Notes: a model not told the origin generated them from the sequence alone. A DNA stretch of 64,000 bases from Channallabes apus (GCA_030522415.1 CM060118.1:25687651-25751650); one strand, 5' to 3'; counted from the stretch's first letter, positions 1-35,325 are shown. Numbers and translations are program-made.

Positions 1-142
1 GTACATTAAACATGGGCCCAGGTGTCCTGTATGTTTTTCTTTACAGAGTTCCTGTAAACATATAGTTTTACTTGTGCTTAAAACTGTATTCAGGTCAGGT
101 CTTGGCTCTTAATGATCCAGAACTCTCCTTCTTGCCCTCCAG

Positions 143-238
143 GTTGTATACTCTTCTTCTGTCCGTGAGCTGAAAGTGGAGACTGTTCAGCCAGAGAAAA
201 CTGAGGAGGAGGATGACCTTGACATTGATGCCATTTAA
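143..238 (+). CDS. eif5: eif5, last coding exon (partial gene)
   Basis: This is the C-terminal exon of eukaryotic translation initiation factor 5, the GTPase-activating protein for eIF2 in the 43S/48S pre-initiation complex. A CAG acceptor ends at 142 and the exon encodes 31 residues to a TAA at 236-238. The acidic end with the terminal signature DLDIDAI, preceded by VVYS and KVET, matches the known eIF5 C-terminus. The rest of the gene lies left of the window. Its position directly upstream of mark3 agrees with the mammalian EIF5-MARK3-CKB order. Confidence 0.9.
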   Translation, partial: VVYSSSVRELKVETVQPEKTEEEDDLDIDAI

Positions 239-545
239 AGAAACATATATTTGGTAGACAATGTATACTACTCAGCTTTCTTTAATGATAAAATTAATTC
301 CAGTAGTCTTTTTTCAGGCCCCTTTCCTATTTTTCATGGTAATGTATTACCCTTTCACTAGTTTATTCTCTGTCCTACAGATGCATGGTTTTAAAATTGA
401 GCTTTCAGTGTCTTGCTGCTAAACAATATTCTTTTTCCTCTCTACTGAAAAGAAAAATCTTCTTTGCTTAATGGATTTAACTAAGCTGCACAGTTGGTTA
501 TTGTTTTTACTTCTTAAGTCATTAAATAAATAATGCTTTAGTGTC
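239..545 (+). other. eif5: eif5 3' UTR with candidate poly(A) signal
   Basis: AT-rich sequence follows the eif5 stop codon. A canonical AATAAA lies at 525-530 and is the best candidate for the polyadenylation signal. The true 3' end cannot be fixed from sequence alone. Confidence 0.45.
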
Positions 546-2870
546 ACTTGAGTTTCTACAATTAATGGAATAGGGATTTTCAGTTACAATTTGTGAAATT
601 AAGCAGGGTAACGGCTACACATCACTGTTCATTGTGAGGCATGCTGTATTAGTTGCATATGCTGTCATGTACTTTTAGATAGAGCTGCTTAAAAAATATT
701 TAGCCCACTTGCAAGGTTGATTTTTGGTGTTTCCAATACATTTTGCTTTCTGTTTAGCCTGTTGACCTCGTGTCTGACTTCATGATTATTAAATTGATAT
801 GAATCTGCAAAGATATTCTCTCCATGCAACTGGGTCTTGCATTGCTCAATTGTGTGCAGAATTGCACAAACAAAAATCACAGGCCTGCTAGACAGAAGAC
901 GGTAAAAAAAAAAAAAGGGATCATGCAAGAGTTTGCTCTTCTGGTTGCTAAATGATAACAGTGGGGCAGCATTGACAAAGCACATCCATCCACCTTGCAT
1001 AGCAATGTCAAGGGAGGACAGGGAATGTTGGGTGCTCTTAACCACTGTTACTGCTGAGGAGGCCACGCTTGGCATGTGTGTAAGGAAATAAGAGGAAACC
1101 CACTTTTAGCCACTGCATTTTAGATTCTAACATCTGGTGACTTCAAATTCTGTAACTTCATAAGCTCAGTGGTAGGGAGCCAGGTATGGCAAGGAAATCC
1201 ACTCAGTCTGACACTATGCCACAGGCATGTGGTTATAAAAGAAAAAAAAAACCTCACCAAATCTCACCAGTCAGAATTAGCTGTTAAGTAACACATTATG
1301 CCTTGGTGAAACAACATGCTGTGACCAACAGGTGTCAGTATGAACGTGCAAAAAATATTTCCTTGTTTTTATTACACAAGAACATCTCATCTTTTTCCAA
1401 CTTTAATGTGATTATAGCATTAATGGCAACCCCTTGCCGGGAGCAGCCGAAAGACCAACAACAATGTGATTATAGCACCAACAAACCTCAACTACAAAAA
1501 TATGATGCCATGCATAGAAATGAATACTTTTTAGCAAAACTAGAAAGATGTTTACAAATCATCCTCTACATGATTTGTATTATTAATGTTCATATGTAAA
1601 TGCGCTTTGTGGTTCTTTAAATGATTTATCCAGGATATTTTTCTGCACACCATGGGTAAAATTCACGTGTCCTCGGACCTGCTGATCTTGGAGGCCACAG
1701 CAGTAATCAATCCAAGAACCTGGAAACTAATGATCCAACCCTCCCAGTGTATAGAGACTGAGGACACTAGAAATTAAAGATCTGTCTGAAATACAGCACT
1801 CAGTTGTGTGTGTTTTTTTATGTTTATGCCAACTTTAAATTTAGTTCAAAACATGTTCTCACTACTATCAGCTGTCCTGTTTGTAACAAATTCTTGCTCC
1901 CAAAAAGCTCTACCGTTTGTCTGATCAGACCATAACACACTTTGTTTCAGGGCTTTAAGTAATGATCTAGACATGCAGCTCATATACTGTTCTCAGCTGT
2001 CCTTGATGATCACTTTGTCCTTTCATCAATTTTGGAGGAATGTTCTGTTCCTGATATTGTCACTGTAACAGACTTCACACCATGCAAAATTACATTTGTG
2101 TGAAATCCCCCTGGACACAAGTGCTATTGGTTCAAATAAGACTAGTTACCAAATGCTGATGAGCGAATGAGACTGTTAAACTCTCCTTAACCAGTTTTTT
2201 TTTAAAGATTAAACCCACACAAATCACTGTTTTCAGTGCAATGAACACTGCTAGTATTTGATGAATAGAGAAGGAGAGATTTCAAATGTAATGCCATTTA
2301 GAATGGCTGATTAGTACGTGGCAATGTACTACAATAGCTGACAATCTCTTCAGCTGACATGCGTCATATAAAACAAATAAGATGTCTTAAGAACTGGTAA
2401 TCCTTATTTGAGGTGAAACAGAATTCACTAATGTCAGGTATATAATAAATTTTGAACAATGTGATTTGTAAATTTGAACACAGTCACATGCCACATTATA
2501 CGAATGTATACACTTGTGCAGCTAGGTTGTTGTCTTTTTGTGTTTTTCTTTATTTTTGGACCATGTTTTCTTGGCTGTTGTATTAAATGACATTAAAAGT
2601 GGGAAAAGAGTCAATATTATGTATTAGTTTGGTTTTTATTTACAAAATACACTGGCCAAGAAAGTTACATATTCTAAGACTTTATTCAGGCACTTTTAGC
2701 TTTGATTACAGCACACAATGTGGTGGCCAGTTCGTGTGTGGAAATTATTCCTCATGCTCCCAGGACCACTCTTTCACAATTTGAGTCCTGGAATCTACCT
2801 GTGCCATCAGGGAAGAATAACTCCATTTATGTGAAAAATGTATCTTCAGTTCATCAGCTGACTTTATTGC
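546..2870. other. eif5-mark3 intergenic DNA, no gene seen
   Basis: AT-rich intergenic sequence with short, unconvincing reading frames. A small fragment at about 1425-1463 matches the 3' end of the tRNA-derived SINE that is fuller at 20958-21170 (shared GCAGCCGAAAGACCAACAAC). I see no splice-supported exon. Confidence 0.5.
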
Positions 2871-2875
2871 CACAT

Positions 2876-3620
2876 ATTCAATTCAATTTTATTTGTATAG
2901 CGCTTTTAACAATTGTCTCAAAACAGCTTTACACAATCAAAATAATTATTTAAGCTTGTATGGAATGTGTATGAATCAAAATGTTTAGATAGTCCCTGGT
3001 GAGCAAGCCGAGGGCGACAGTGGCAAGGAAAAACTCCCTGAGATGGTAATAGGAAGAAACCTTGAGAGGAACCAGACTTAACAGGGAACCCATCCTCATC
3101 TGGGTGAAACAGATAACAGGAAATGATCTGCATTTATACAGTGTTAAGTGTTAGGTTCAGCTATAATAGTTGATATTAAAATGGAGTCCAGTATTTATTG
3201 GAGACTCAGATAGACTTGTAGTAAGTTGAAGTCCTGAACCATCAAATTGTCAAGTCCTCAGAGAAACAGCTGACAACATCAGTCGAGGCCAGAACCATCT
3301 TCTAAGTAGATAGAATCATCCCCAGACACCAGACGCATCCCAAAGAGACACAGGGGGCATCCATGCGACGAGACCTCCAACCAGAAACGGGGCACCAGGA
3401 TGGATCAGACAGGTCCGGAGGGCAGAGGGAGTCTGGATCACTGGCCGCTCAGGAATGACATGTGTAGCTCGACAGAGAGAGAGAAAAAGAATGACAGGGG
3501 GAGAGAGGAAAGAGAAAGGGGGGGAGAAAGAAGAGGAGGAGAGATGGCAATTAGGTATAGTCACAGTCACAATGTATAATGTGAATGCATATTTACTGTA
3601 GAGTGCAAGCAGGGACATAT
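2876..3620 (+). repeat. Interspersed retroelement-type repeat common in teleosts
   Basis: It begins with ATTTTATTTGTATAGCGC and continues with AACTCCCTGAGATGG and AAACCTTGAGAGGAACCAGA blocks, a familiar non-coding repeat of fish genomes, then passes into a G/A-rich purine stretch (3471-3545). Open frames inside it are incidental. The class (LINE 3' end or SINE) is not certain. Confidence 0.5.
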
Positions 3621-3726
3621 CTTTCCAGGTGGTTTTGATAACCTGTTGAAGGGTTCAAATCTCCTTAGTTGTTTTCTTTGCTTGACGCAGCCCAATATTT
3701 TATCCCTTGTGAAATGGCAACTTTTT

Positions 3727-3780
3727 GGTTCGACCCTGAATACAGGATAAAGCGGGTTAGAAGATGAGATGAGATGTGCA
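3727..3780 (+). repeat. SINE 3' tail fragment (SINE-B)
   Basis: The CGACCCTGAATACAGGATAA-type tail is the 3' end of the SINE family whose longer copy lies at 23386-23622 and whose reverse copy lies at 50676-50783. Confidence 0.45.
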
Positions 3781-3899
3781 AGGCCAAGACAACACTGGAA
3801 TCACTTGTCATTTTAATGAACATTCTTCTTATTAATTTTGTACTTGTATGTAGTCTGAATCTACATATGTAGATGTACTAAAACTTTCAAACAAGAAAG

Positions 3900-4770
3900 T
3901 GGCCGAGGGGTCTCTCCAACGAGCCCAGAAACCAGAGTTTCTTCATTTCCTGTGATTCTTCCCAGCGCCGCCTGGGTTTCCACAAACCCCCACCCCTGCT
4001 CCAGGATAGACAAGGATTTGCTATTCGCCATAGACGTACATTACACTCGCAACCAGTCTTGTGATTGGACTGTGCACTGCTCTGTTAGCTGGTCGAGATG
4101 AACGAGGAGGGATTTGTCAGAATACGAGTAACGCTTGAGGTCCTGGCTTGTCTGCCATTGGGTGGCCATCTTGGAAGGAAGGAGCTTTAACCAAACGCGA
4201 CAGGCAGAGGTCGGAGGAATGAAGCTGTCAGAGAGCAGCACTTCACTCCCAGGCTCGTAACACCGCGGCTTAACTCCGAGCTGAAGAAAAGAGTAGATTC
4301 ACTGCGTGACTGTAGTTATTCGTTCACAAAGGGACCGTGGTGGGATAATCAGGGCCTCGAGCAGGGGGTTTTTCTTTCAGGAGAACAGCCGGACATCCGA
4401 AATGTGAATCAGAGCCACACACACACACACACACAGACAGACAGACCGTCGTGCTTTTAGTTACGCCTTCCGTTATTATTATTTTTTTTGGGAATTAATT
4501 TTTCCAAACTAGCTAATGGCTCGACACCGACGTTGGAGTAAAACGCCGTTTTCAGCTCGAGGAAACAGTTTGTAGTCTGGACATTATATTCCAGTGGGAA
4601 GTTTTTCACAAGTTTGCGCTGACGGTGCGCTTCATGAGCCCAGTGCAGTAATATGGTATAGAGAGTGAGAGTGTGTGAGAGATAATCACTGTCGCGTTAT
4701 TTCTCCTTAAACATAAGTGCGGATTTTTTTTCCTTTTCCCCGAAACGTTTGAAAATCCAGCAGCGATACA
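3900..4770 (+). promoter_or_regulatory. mark3: Putative mark3 promoter and 5' UTR
   Basis: This stretch before the mark3 start codon is richer in GC and CpG than its surroundings and contains a short (AC)n run at 4416-4435. No convincing TATA box is placed near the start. A CpG-type promoter with the 5' UTR ending at 4770 is inferred from position and composition; the transcription start is unknown. Confidence 0.4.
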
Positions 4771-27761
<22,991 letters not shown>

Positions 27762-28110
27762 ATATGTCTGTAATCTATTCATGTAGAAGAAAAATTAAAG
27801 TGTTAAATCCTATATAGAAACAAAGCTGTACAATCACAAAAGTAGCAGTTTGCAAATGTATTTTTTTTTTAACAAACCACTTACCCTATGTATTTCAAAT
27901 GTATATACTTTAACATTGCTAAAAGCAATAATTTATGTCACACTTGCTAAACACTGTAAATGAGAATCGATTTTAATCTTTTGGTGAGTAACGAGCACGT
28001 ACTCTATATCCCTGACAGAGTGAAGATTGTCATGTTATGGCTTAGAAATGTAAAACCAGAGATATTTTATTCCTCTTCGGACAGTGTTGCAATGCTATAG
28101 GTATTTAGTG
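27762..28110 (+). other. mark3: mark3 3' UTR
   Basis: AT-rich sequence after the stop codon with an ATTAAA at 27794-27799 as a weak poly(A) candidate. The segment 27780-28090 has diverged copies at about 33475-33790 and, in part, about 29530-29640. Confidence 0.5.
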
Positions 28111-28689
28111 TTTTGAGCGGCCAGCGTGTAAAGGCTATGTAAAATCTATAAAAAGCCCAAATGCTTTTAAATTGCTTGAGTTATCCTACACTGCAGTCCA
28201 GTTTATCAAGGTTCTGTGTTTGTACTTGAATGTGGTTCAGCTAACCAGTTTGAGTTCACTTTACAGCAAGTGAATAATGTGAGACTGAAGTAAAACACAT
28301 TTTATTTATTTTATGCCCATCACCCAGGTGTAAATAATGCACATTTGATTTAGTTACATTGTTGCCATTCTCCTAATCTCAAGAGCTCTAATATTTTAAA
28401 GGGCTACTTGTAGTTGCTTGCAGTTATGAATTATATTAAAACAGCTGTACATGCCCGGCTTTATATGCAGACTTAATTGTTTTTCAGTCTACACTCATTA
28501 CCCATTCATTAACTGTCCGTTCCTATAGTAAGTATAGTTTAACTCGCCTTGTAATTTAATGTTTTTGTTTTGTGATTTATTTTCTACATTCTAGAACAAT
28601 ACTGGAGATTTTCAAACTATAAAATTGCATATGGAATTATGCGATTAAGTAAAAGGAACAGTCAGATGTTATTTTAAGACATGAAACTC

Positions 28690-29045
28690 AGCTATTTTGG
28701 AAGTTATTGCAAGAACAGTTTTGTCAAGTACATTTGCAGAACCCATCAAGCACCATGATGAAACTGGCTCTCATGAAGACCATTGCAGAAAAGCAAAACC
28801 AAAACTTCTCTGCTACAGAGGAGTTCATTTAGAGTTACCAGCCTCAAAAAATACCTATTTACAGCACCTCAGATAAGCGCCTTCATGAAGGCTTTACAGA
28901 GCATAAGTAGCAGATACAGCTTAAGATCAACTGTTCATTGCTTTGCAATGTAGGAATAAATAATATTTAAAAAAGAAAACAGGAAATACCATGGAATTAG
29001 AAGGTGTGTCCAAACATCTGACTGGTGCTGTAGTGTATGTGTAAG
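28690..29045 (+). pseudogene. Tc1-like element, 5' fragment with deletions
   Basis: AACCCATCAAGCACCATGAT, then GAAACTGGCTCTCATGAAGA and GAGTTACCAGCCTCAAAAAA, correspond to the N-terminal part of a Tc1 transposase gene. The right end, GGTGTGTCCAAACATCTGAC, is a Tc1-type terminal repeat. There are multiple stops. Confidence 0.7.
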
Positions 29046-30740
29046 TGTATGTGTAATCACAGGCATGATTTAAATAACAGTTTAAATTCATAGACTGAAT
29101 TGTAATAAACACGTAAGACACCTGCCTCAAAAGGGCAACACTACTGTGGGCCCTGTATGGGCTGCCCCATGTGAGACCTGAGAGGCATTAGCCTGGGTAT
29201 GCCCACACACTGTTCAACAAGAAACCCACACTTAACCAACCACAGTGGGCCAGCATGGGCAGTTTTTCTGGGTGATGATCTGATGAATTTGTGGGTTAAT
29301 AAATAGGAAAGTGGTACATATATACTGTTGCAATCATTCTTACTATTTTACTGTCACTTCTGAAAGGTTCTCCAGTCATAACATGCACTTACCTGCCATC
29401 CATCCTTCAATATAAACAAGCAAGTGTGCAACATATGTGAATTATTTGTACAAAGTTATTTAAGGCAAATTACTAACTACTAATAAAATGCAGTCTTTGT
29501 TTAAGAAAACCGCCACTAAGTGGAGCCAAATTTTGAATGTATAGACATTAACATTGCTAAAAGTAATAATTTGTCACACTTTCTACACACTGTAAAATAG
29601 AGTTGATTTAAATCTTAGTTAATAATGTACTCGCCAAGACACAGACACACACACACACACACACTTTGTATCCCTGAAAGAATGAAAGAATCCCTGAAAG
29701 ATAAGTGATTCAAAGAATTAAAGTTGATTTATGAGATGGCTTAGATTGAGAATTTTAATTAATCAATTCAGAACACACAAATCTGTGATTGAATGATTTC
29801 TTTTTGTGATGGCTTTAATCCCTTTCAATATTTAAGACAAAACAGAAGTATACTTGTAGAACATTTAATTCTTTTTTTTTAACCATATGTAAGATGGCTT
29901 AAATACAAATTACATTCTTTTATTAATCTCATAGGAGTGGAACATTTATTGAGAAGGAAAAGGTGAATTTAGAACAAATGAGGAAGGACAGTTGCTGGCT
30001 TTTCTTTTGAGGAGTGTAAGGAATAACCCTGCAGTTACTGGCCCTTCAAGACACAGCGTGGCACTGCTCAGGGTGACCTGAGTCTTTTTAGACTGACAGG
30101 GACAAGCTGTTTACTCAGTTAATCTTGATGAACGCCCTGTTAGCCTTTGGCAGAACAAGCAGTTATGTCTCCTCTAAAACCCATAGATCTGGGAAAGAAA
30201 AAAAAACAGTTTTGGTTCCAGAAACCTCTCGAGATGCCTTCTGAAGGTCCAGAGCCATGCCCTGTGCCTCCTGAGCCACGCCCTGTGACATCATGCCTGG
30301 CCATCAGGATTGGAGAGCATTGCTCTGCTTCCACTACCTGGCTGAAGAGACATGTTCACTCTGCCCACTGGGTTTGAGGATATTCGCTATGTATGTTCAA
30401 AAGCAGTGCATTACTGAAAAAAAAAATCAACAGAGGTGCAGTCATGTAAAAAAAAATGAAACCCTCTTTTAATTTCATGTTTTTTTGTGTCAAAACATAA
30501 AAATTATCTGATTGTAGCATGCATTCGGCTAATACAACATCAGGTGAACAACATATTACTTTTTTCACAGTGTCACAATTACACGTTGTTTGTCTGAGGT
30601 TGTTTTTGCCTGATACGTTGAGACCCGCCATGATAAGGTGATTATTATGTTTTTACTGTAGGAAATGACAGACTGCCCACATACTTCCACTCCATAGTAT
30701 ATTTGATGCTTATTCTCCAAATGGCTCAATTCTCATAGAG
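29046..30740. other. mark3-ckb intergenic, with duplicated blocks
   Basis: No gene recognised. The block 29330-29480 resembles 39850-40010 in ckb intron 3. Blocks 29530-29640 and 29750-30010 resemble 33600-33700 and 33860-34080, and 30045-30085 resembles 34620-34660, in the same order. A (CA)n run lies at 29644-29664. Confidence 0.5.
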
Positions 30741-30744
30741 ACAA

Positions 30745-31705
30745 TGCGGTACGATTTAGCCATCCAAAGAACCCTGATCAAAAGTTTACATATCCTTGAA
30801 TGCTTGGCCAAATTATAAAGACACAGGTTGACACACAGAGGTTTAAATGGCTATTAAAGTGAAGTTTCCACACCTATGACTCATTGTAATTGTAATTAGT
30901 GTCTGTTCATAAACAGTCAAGGTGATGCACTAACTTGGCTGGATACTGCACGATTGGGAAGACAAAATAACTGTGAATGGTCCTGTGTAATAAGGTAGAT
31001 GAACTTTATAAAGCAGAAAAAGGACATCAAAAATCTCAACACTTGAAAATACCCATCAATACTGTCTAAACTCTGATAAAGAGGTGGAAAATAAGAGATT
31101 CTGTTGATACTGTTGCCACGGTCAGGTAGACCAAGAAAGATTTCATCCAATACTGCCAGAAGAATTGTTCGGGATGCAAAGAAAAAGCCACAAACAACCT
31201 TGAGAGAAATCTCAAACCTGCTCTGGAAAAAAGTGGTGGTGGTGTTTCAAGGAGCACAAATGGAAAGTACCTGAACACAAATGACCTTCCTGACTGATTT
31301 GCCAGAAAAAAGCACCTACTGTATGCCACAAAGAGGTCTACAGCCCTAGACAAGCCTCACAGCTTCTGTAGCAGAGTCATTTGGAGTGATGAGGAAATTT
31401 GAACTTCACGATTGGAGAGGAGTCAACAAGGCCTACGGTGAAAAGTAAACCATCCCCACTGTAAAGCATGGTGGTGGATAACTTGTGTTTTGGGGCACAG
31501 GGAAGTTACTCAAAATTCATGGAATGATGAATGCAGCATTTTATCAAAAAATATTGGCAGACAATTCTATGGCACAAAAGCAAAAGCACAAGGACAAGTT
31601 GACCTTCCAATTGCTACAGCAGAAAAAGGTAAAGGTTATGGAGTGGCTAAAGGGTGCAAACCATTGCATTAAGAACTAAAGGTACGCAAACTTTTGAACA
31701 GATAT
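30745..31705 (+). pseudogene. Degenerate Tc1-like transposon
   Basis: TTGCCACGGTCAGGTAGACC, GAATTGTTCGGGATGCAAAG and CATTTGGAGTGATGAGG (first catalytic Asp region, WSDE type), followed by GTAAAGCATGGTGGTGG (VKHGGG), follow the order of a Tc1 transposase. Stops and frameshifts are abundant. Confidence 0.75.
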
Positions 31706-32050
31706 TATTTTCCCTGATGAGATGATGAGCTTTAACATTAGCATCATTAGCTGCAGCCTCGAAGCAAGCGTAGATGTTCAGCTCGTCTGCCAGAGACGTA
31801 GCAGCATTCTTCATAACGGATGTTGGTGCTTCATAGTCAGTTATTGTCCTTAGTCCCTGACACAGGCTCCTAGAGTCACTCTGTTGTAGCTGTGATTCTA
31901 GTTTCCTAACATAGTGCTGCTTTGCCTCCTTCACCACTTTCCACACATTGTATGACAGCGTTATACGAGTCCATGTCATCTGACGCAAGTCTTGCTTTAC
32001 AGGTGGCGGTGTGAGATCTCAGAGCGTCATGGATGGTTTTCTGATGGGGA
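31706..32050 (-). pseudogene. L2/Rex-type LINE fragment
   Basis: The reverse strand encodes KEAKQHYVRKLESQLQQSD, LCQGLRTITDYEAPTS and SLADELNIYACFEAA, the linker between endonuclease and reverse transcriptase in L2/Maui-like fish LINEs. Truncated on both sides. Confidence 0.75.
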
Positions 32051-32380
32051 AATCTCCTTCATATTGCATCTCCTACACAGTGGCTACCTGAGTACATCTT
32101 CCACCATTCTTATTTCATATAATATAAATGTATATTCATGACTTTTCGCCATCCTTTTTGCAAATTCTACAATAATCTGTCCTTCCACATTCCTCTTCTG
32201 CACACCATAACCATCAATCACCAACCCATCTCTTCTGTTCCAAAATATACAAGTCTATTCCATCACTATTCTTTCTTCTGTGGGGATACTCAGTACCACT
32301 TTGTCTAACTCACATTAGAAATATAATTTCTCCTTCATATCATATTCTACCTGTGTAGCATATGCACTTATGACATTTAT

Positions 32381-32588
32381 CATTTACATTTACATTTAGG
32401 CATTTGGCAGACGCTCTTATCCAGAGCGACTTACATTTTTATCTCATTACACATCTGAGCAATTGAGGGCCTTGAGTTAAGGGCCTTGCTCAAGGGCCCA
32501 ACAGTGGCAACTTGGTGGTTGTGGGGTTTGAACCTGGGATCTTCCGAACCGTAGTCCAATGCCTTAACCACTGAGCTACCCCTGCCCT
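32381..32588 (-). mobile_element. tRNA-like SINE (SINE-C), full copy
   Basis: Read on the minus strand, the head GGGTAGCTCAGTGGTTAAGG (A-box) and CCCAGGTTCAAACCCC (B-box) leads to the tail TCTGCCAAATGCCTAAATGT and a TTTACA-type repeat. Copies: 52742-52918 (+), tails at 36528-36585 and 50858-50885. Confidence 0.8.
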
Positions 32589-33039
32589 ATCACTACCCAT
32601 TATACTTCCAGTTTTACACTCATCACTCTCCTCAATTCCATGACACTCCATCATTTCTCTTATTATCTATACCATGAATCCAATGTTCTTAGCCTTGCCA
32701 ACATTTAACGTACAAAGTTCCTATTTTAACCAAAAAAACCCATTTAAACCAAAATGACTGTGTCGCACTTTAGTTTGTATTTGGTTGACTGGCAGATTTA
32801 TATATTCTGTTCAAATATTCCAAACATTGACTTTTTAGTTGTACTCATGTTCATGTTTATAAAAAGAAAGAAAGAAAAAAAGGAGGAAAAATTTTCAATA
32901 AATAAAACTTTTCAATAAACAGACCCCCAACACACCTACATACACAAATTTTGGCTATAGTTCCAGTAATTAAAATATTCCAATGCAGCTAAGAACATAT
33001 TATGATAAATGGAATGAGCAGCTCACCTCTCATACTTTC

Positions 33040-33380
33040 TGGTCCAAATCATTCATTCTTTTGTACCGTGAGTCCCATAGACACTATGCAGTGCATTACA
33101 CAGGAAACAAAACTGAACGGTTCTCAACAAATCTTCTAGTCAGAGTCGCTCATTCATTTGAATCTATCATTTGAATCTATTGCACTGCATAGCGTCTATG
33201 GGAGTCACGTGACAAAAGAATGAACGATTCCAAAAGACTCGGGGGGGGGGGTGAGCTACTCATTTCTGTTTCCTGTACATAACCTACAGGTTTTGCAATG
33301 CTTTGCGCATGCTAATGAAAATGAACGAATCACTCTCTGAGACTACTCATTCTTCTGAGTCACGTTAAAGACTCAAAAAG
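33040..33380. repeat. Repeat related to the insert at 15320-15555
   Basis: Shares GGGAGTCACGTGAC and GAACGATTC-type motifs and a poly(G) run at 33241-33250 with the element inside the hAT copy, in reverse orientation. Direct TTTGAATCTAT repeats occur at 33158 and 33170. Confidence 0.5.
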
Positions 33381-33474
33381 AATTAATTGGTTTCTGATTC
33401 TCCAATGTTTTAAACGTAAAGATAGATTTAAGCAGCAGGTTCGTTTTATGTACAACATGCTACATGCTATACTC

Positions 33475-34090
33475 TATTTATGTAGAAGAAGAGTGTTAAA
33501 TCCTATATAGATGCTATCCTATAAATGCTATCCTATAAAACAGTGCTTTACAATCAGAAACATAACAGTCTGCAAACAGTTTGGGTTTTAACAAACCACT
33601 TACCCTCATGTCAAATGTATGCTGAAAGCATTAATTCATGTCACACTTGTTAAATACTCAAAATGACAAGTGATTTGAATCTTTTGGTTAATAACGTGCA
33701 TGCCAAGACCCCAATAGACTGAAAAGTCATGTTATGACTTAAAAGTGTAAAACCAGAGATATTTTATTCCTCTTTGGTAAGTGGTACATGCTATGTGTAA
33801 GTCTAAGATGTGTTAATTGAAAAAAAAGGCTGATTTATTAGATTGCTTAAATAAATTTATTTCAGAGAACACAGTTTGTCTTTATGTTATTATGTGATGG
33901 CTTTAATTCCTCTCAATATTTGAAACAAAATAGATATAAACTGGTATATATAAATTCTTTATTAACCTTTTTAACATACTTTTTTTAAAGGTGTCTTAAA
34001 TAAAATATCTATTTTATTAATTTTATATGAGTGGAATGTCGATTGAGAACAAAAAGGTGAATTTGGAACAAGTGATCAGTGTAAGGAATA
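33475..34090. repeat. Duplicated segment homologous to the mark3 3' flank
   Basis: 33475-33790 aligns by eye with 27780-28090 of the mark3 3' UTR (shared AACAAACCACTTACCCT and AAAACCAGAGATATTTTATT). 33860-34090 aligns with 29750-30010 and with 61921-62110. Confidence 0.6.
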
Positions 34091-34119
34091 ACCCCTGGAG
34101 GGTGCTTTGTTCCCATGAT

Positions 34120-34340
34120 CTCTTGTGTTGCACTTTGGGACTTGGACTCTTATTTTGACATTTGCGCCCAGACTTCAGTTCCCAGGGTACACCTCAGAGA
34201 TTTGTCCTGATTGGCCTCAATGGAACCCTGTTTGTGTGTTTTATAAATGGCCTAAGCACCACTGGCTTTTGGCTCGCCTCTGATCTACTATGTTTATTCC
34301 CACCTGCTTTGATCTGTTAAATTTATTCTGGTTTAAGCTG
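34120..34340. repeat. Direct repeat, copy 1
   Basis: A ~210-bp block with CTTGGACTCTTATTTTGACA, GGTACACCTCA, TTTGTCCTGATTGGCC and TTTATAAATGGCCT that recurs at 34800-35040. Confidence 0.65.
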
Positions 34341-34799
34341 TGCCATTAAGTATTGTTTTGTTTTTTTTGTGATAGTTTTCGGCCCTTCCAACTGAGTGGT
34401 AGTAGTAGCCTTAATGTGTAAGCGCCCTAGTGACAGGGAGGAATTGGATACGACAAAAAATTAGGGGGGAAAAAACACAAAGGGGGCTGTGACAACAGGA
34501 AAGTGGTCAGATTTTGCAGATGGGCACCTCGCTATTTGGCGTAATGCTGGTATCACTGCAGAGCACATGGGAGAGAGAGGTGTGAGAGGCCACATGGCTA
34601 CTGGCTCGTTATAGGACACATGCCCTTCGAGATGCAGCGTGGCAGTGCTCAGGGTGACATGGCTCCCCGCAACAACCGAGAAAAACGTACTAGGGATTTG
34701 TAATATAGCAGTGTCAGACAACGAAGGGTGGAAGGTGAAAACTATAGGCGGTGACACAGCAAGGAGAGGGGCTTGGCTTATTTGTGAACATGTCAGGGA

Positions 34800-35040
34800 T
34801 AACCACTAGAGAGCACTTTGCATTCATGGACTCTGTGTTGCACATTGGGGGTTGGACTCCTATTTTGACGTTTGTTCCCAGACTTCCATTCCCAGAGTAC
34901 ACCTCAATGATCTGTCCTGATTGGCCCTATCTGAACCTTAATGTGTTTTATAAATGGCCTCCACCCCATTTACTTTTGGCTCTCCTCTGATCTATTACAG
35001 TATATATTGATATACCTGTTTTGATCTGTTAAGTTTATTA
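34800..35040. repeat. Direct repeat, copy 2
   Basis: Second copy of the 34120-34340 block, about 680 bp downstream in the same orientation and diverged. The pair could be LTRs or part of a tandem duplication. It abuts the 3' end of ckb. Confidence 0.65.
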
Positions 35041-35086
35041 GGTATTGCTATTTTGTTTTTTGCCCTTTTGTACCTGTTTTTGTTTA

Positions 35087-35325
35087 TTAGTGTTTTCTCA
35101 TGAAATCTCTTAATTTCTGCAAATATGTCTTGTCTGCATTCCTCAAAACCTGACAAGTAGGTATAAGGTCATCAATGGCCTGGTCTTTCTCCAGTAGTTT
35201 CTCCATCTCCACCAGCAGCTTGACTCCGTCTACCACCTTCTGAACAAGCTCCACCTCAGAGAAGCCCAGCCGGTCAGAATTAGAGATATCAAACACACCA
35301 CCAACTGCAGCAGTGTCCACACCAC
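35087..35325 (-). CDS. ckb: ckb last exon, extended C-terminus
   Basis: It starts in phase 1 with [19 protein letters not shown] and runs to DQAIDDLIP as in other CKs, then on to LRDFMRKH and TAA at 35087-35089. An AATAAA overlaps the stop codon (35083-35088 on the minus strand). Confidence 0.85.

Noticed and set aside
689..1075. Minus-strand 128-codon frame
   Set aside because: No recognised domain, and it contains a poly(A)-derived Phe run; looks random.
32525..32588. tRNA-gene-like A and B boxes
   Set aside because: They belong to a dispersed SINE with a long body and shared tail; no separate mature tRNA cloverleaf was supported. The same applies to 20958-21040 and 52749-52790.
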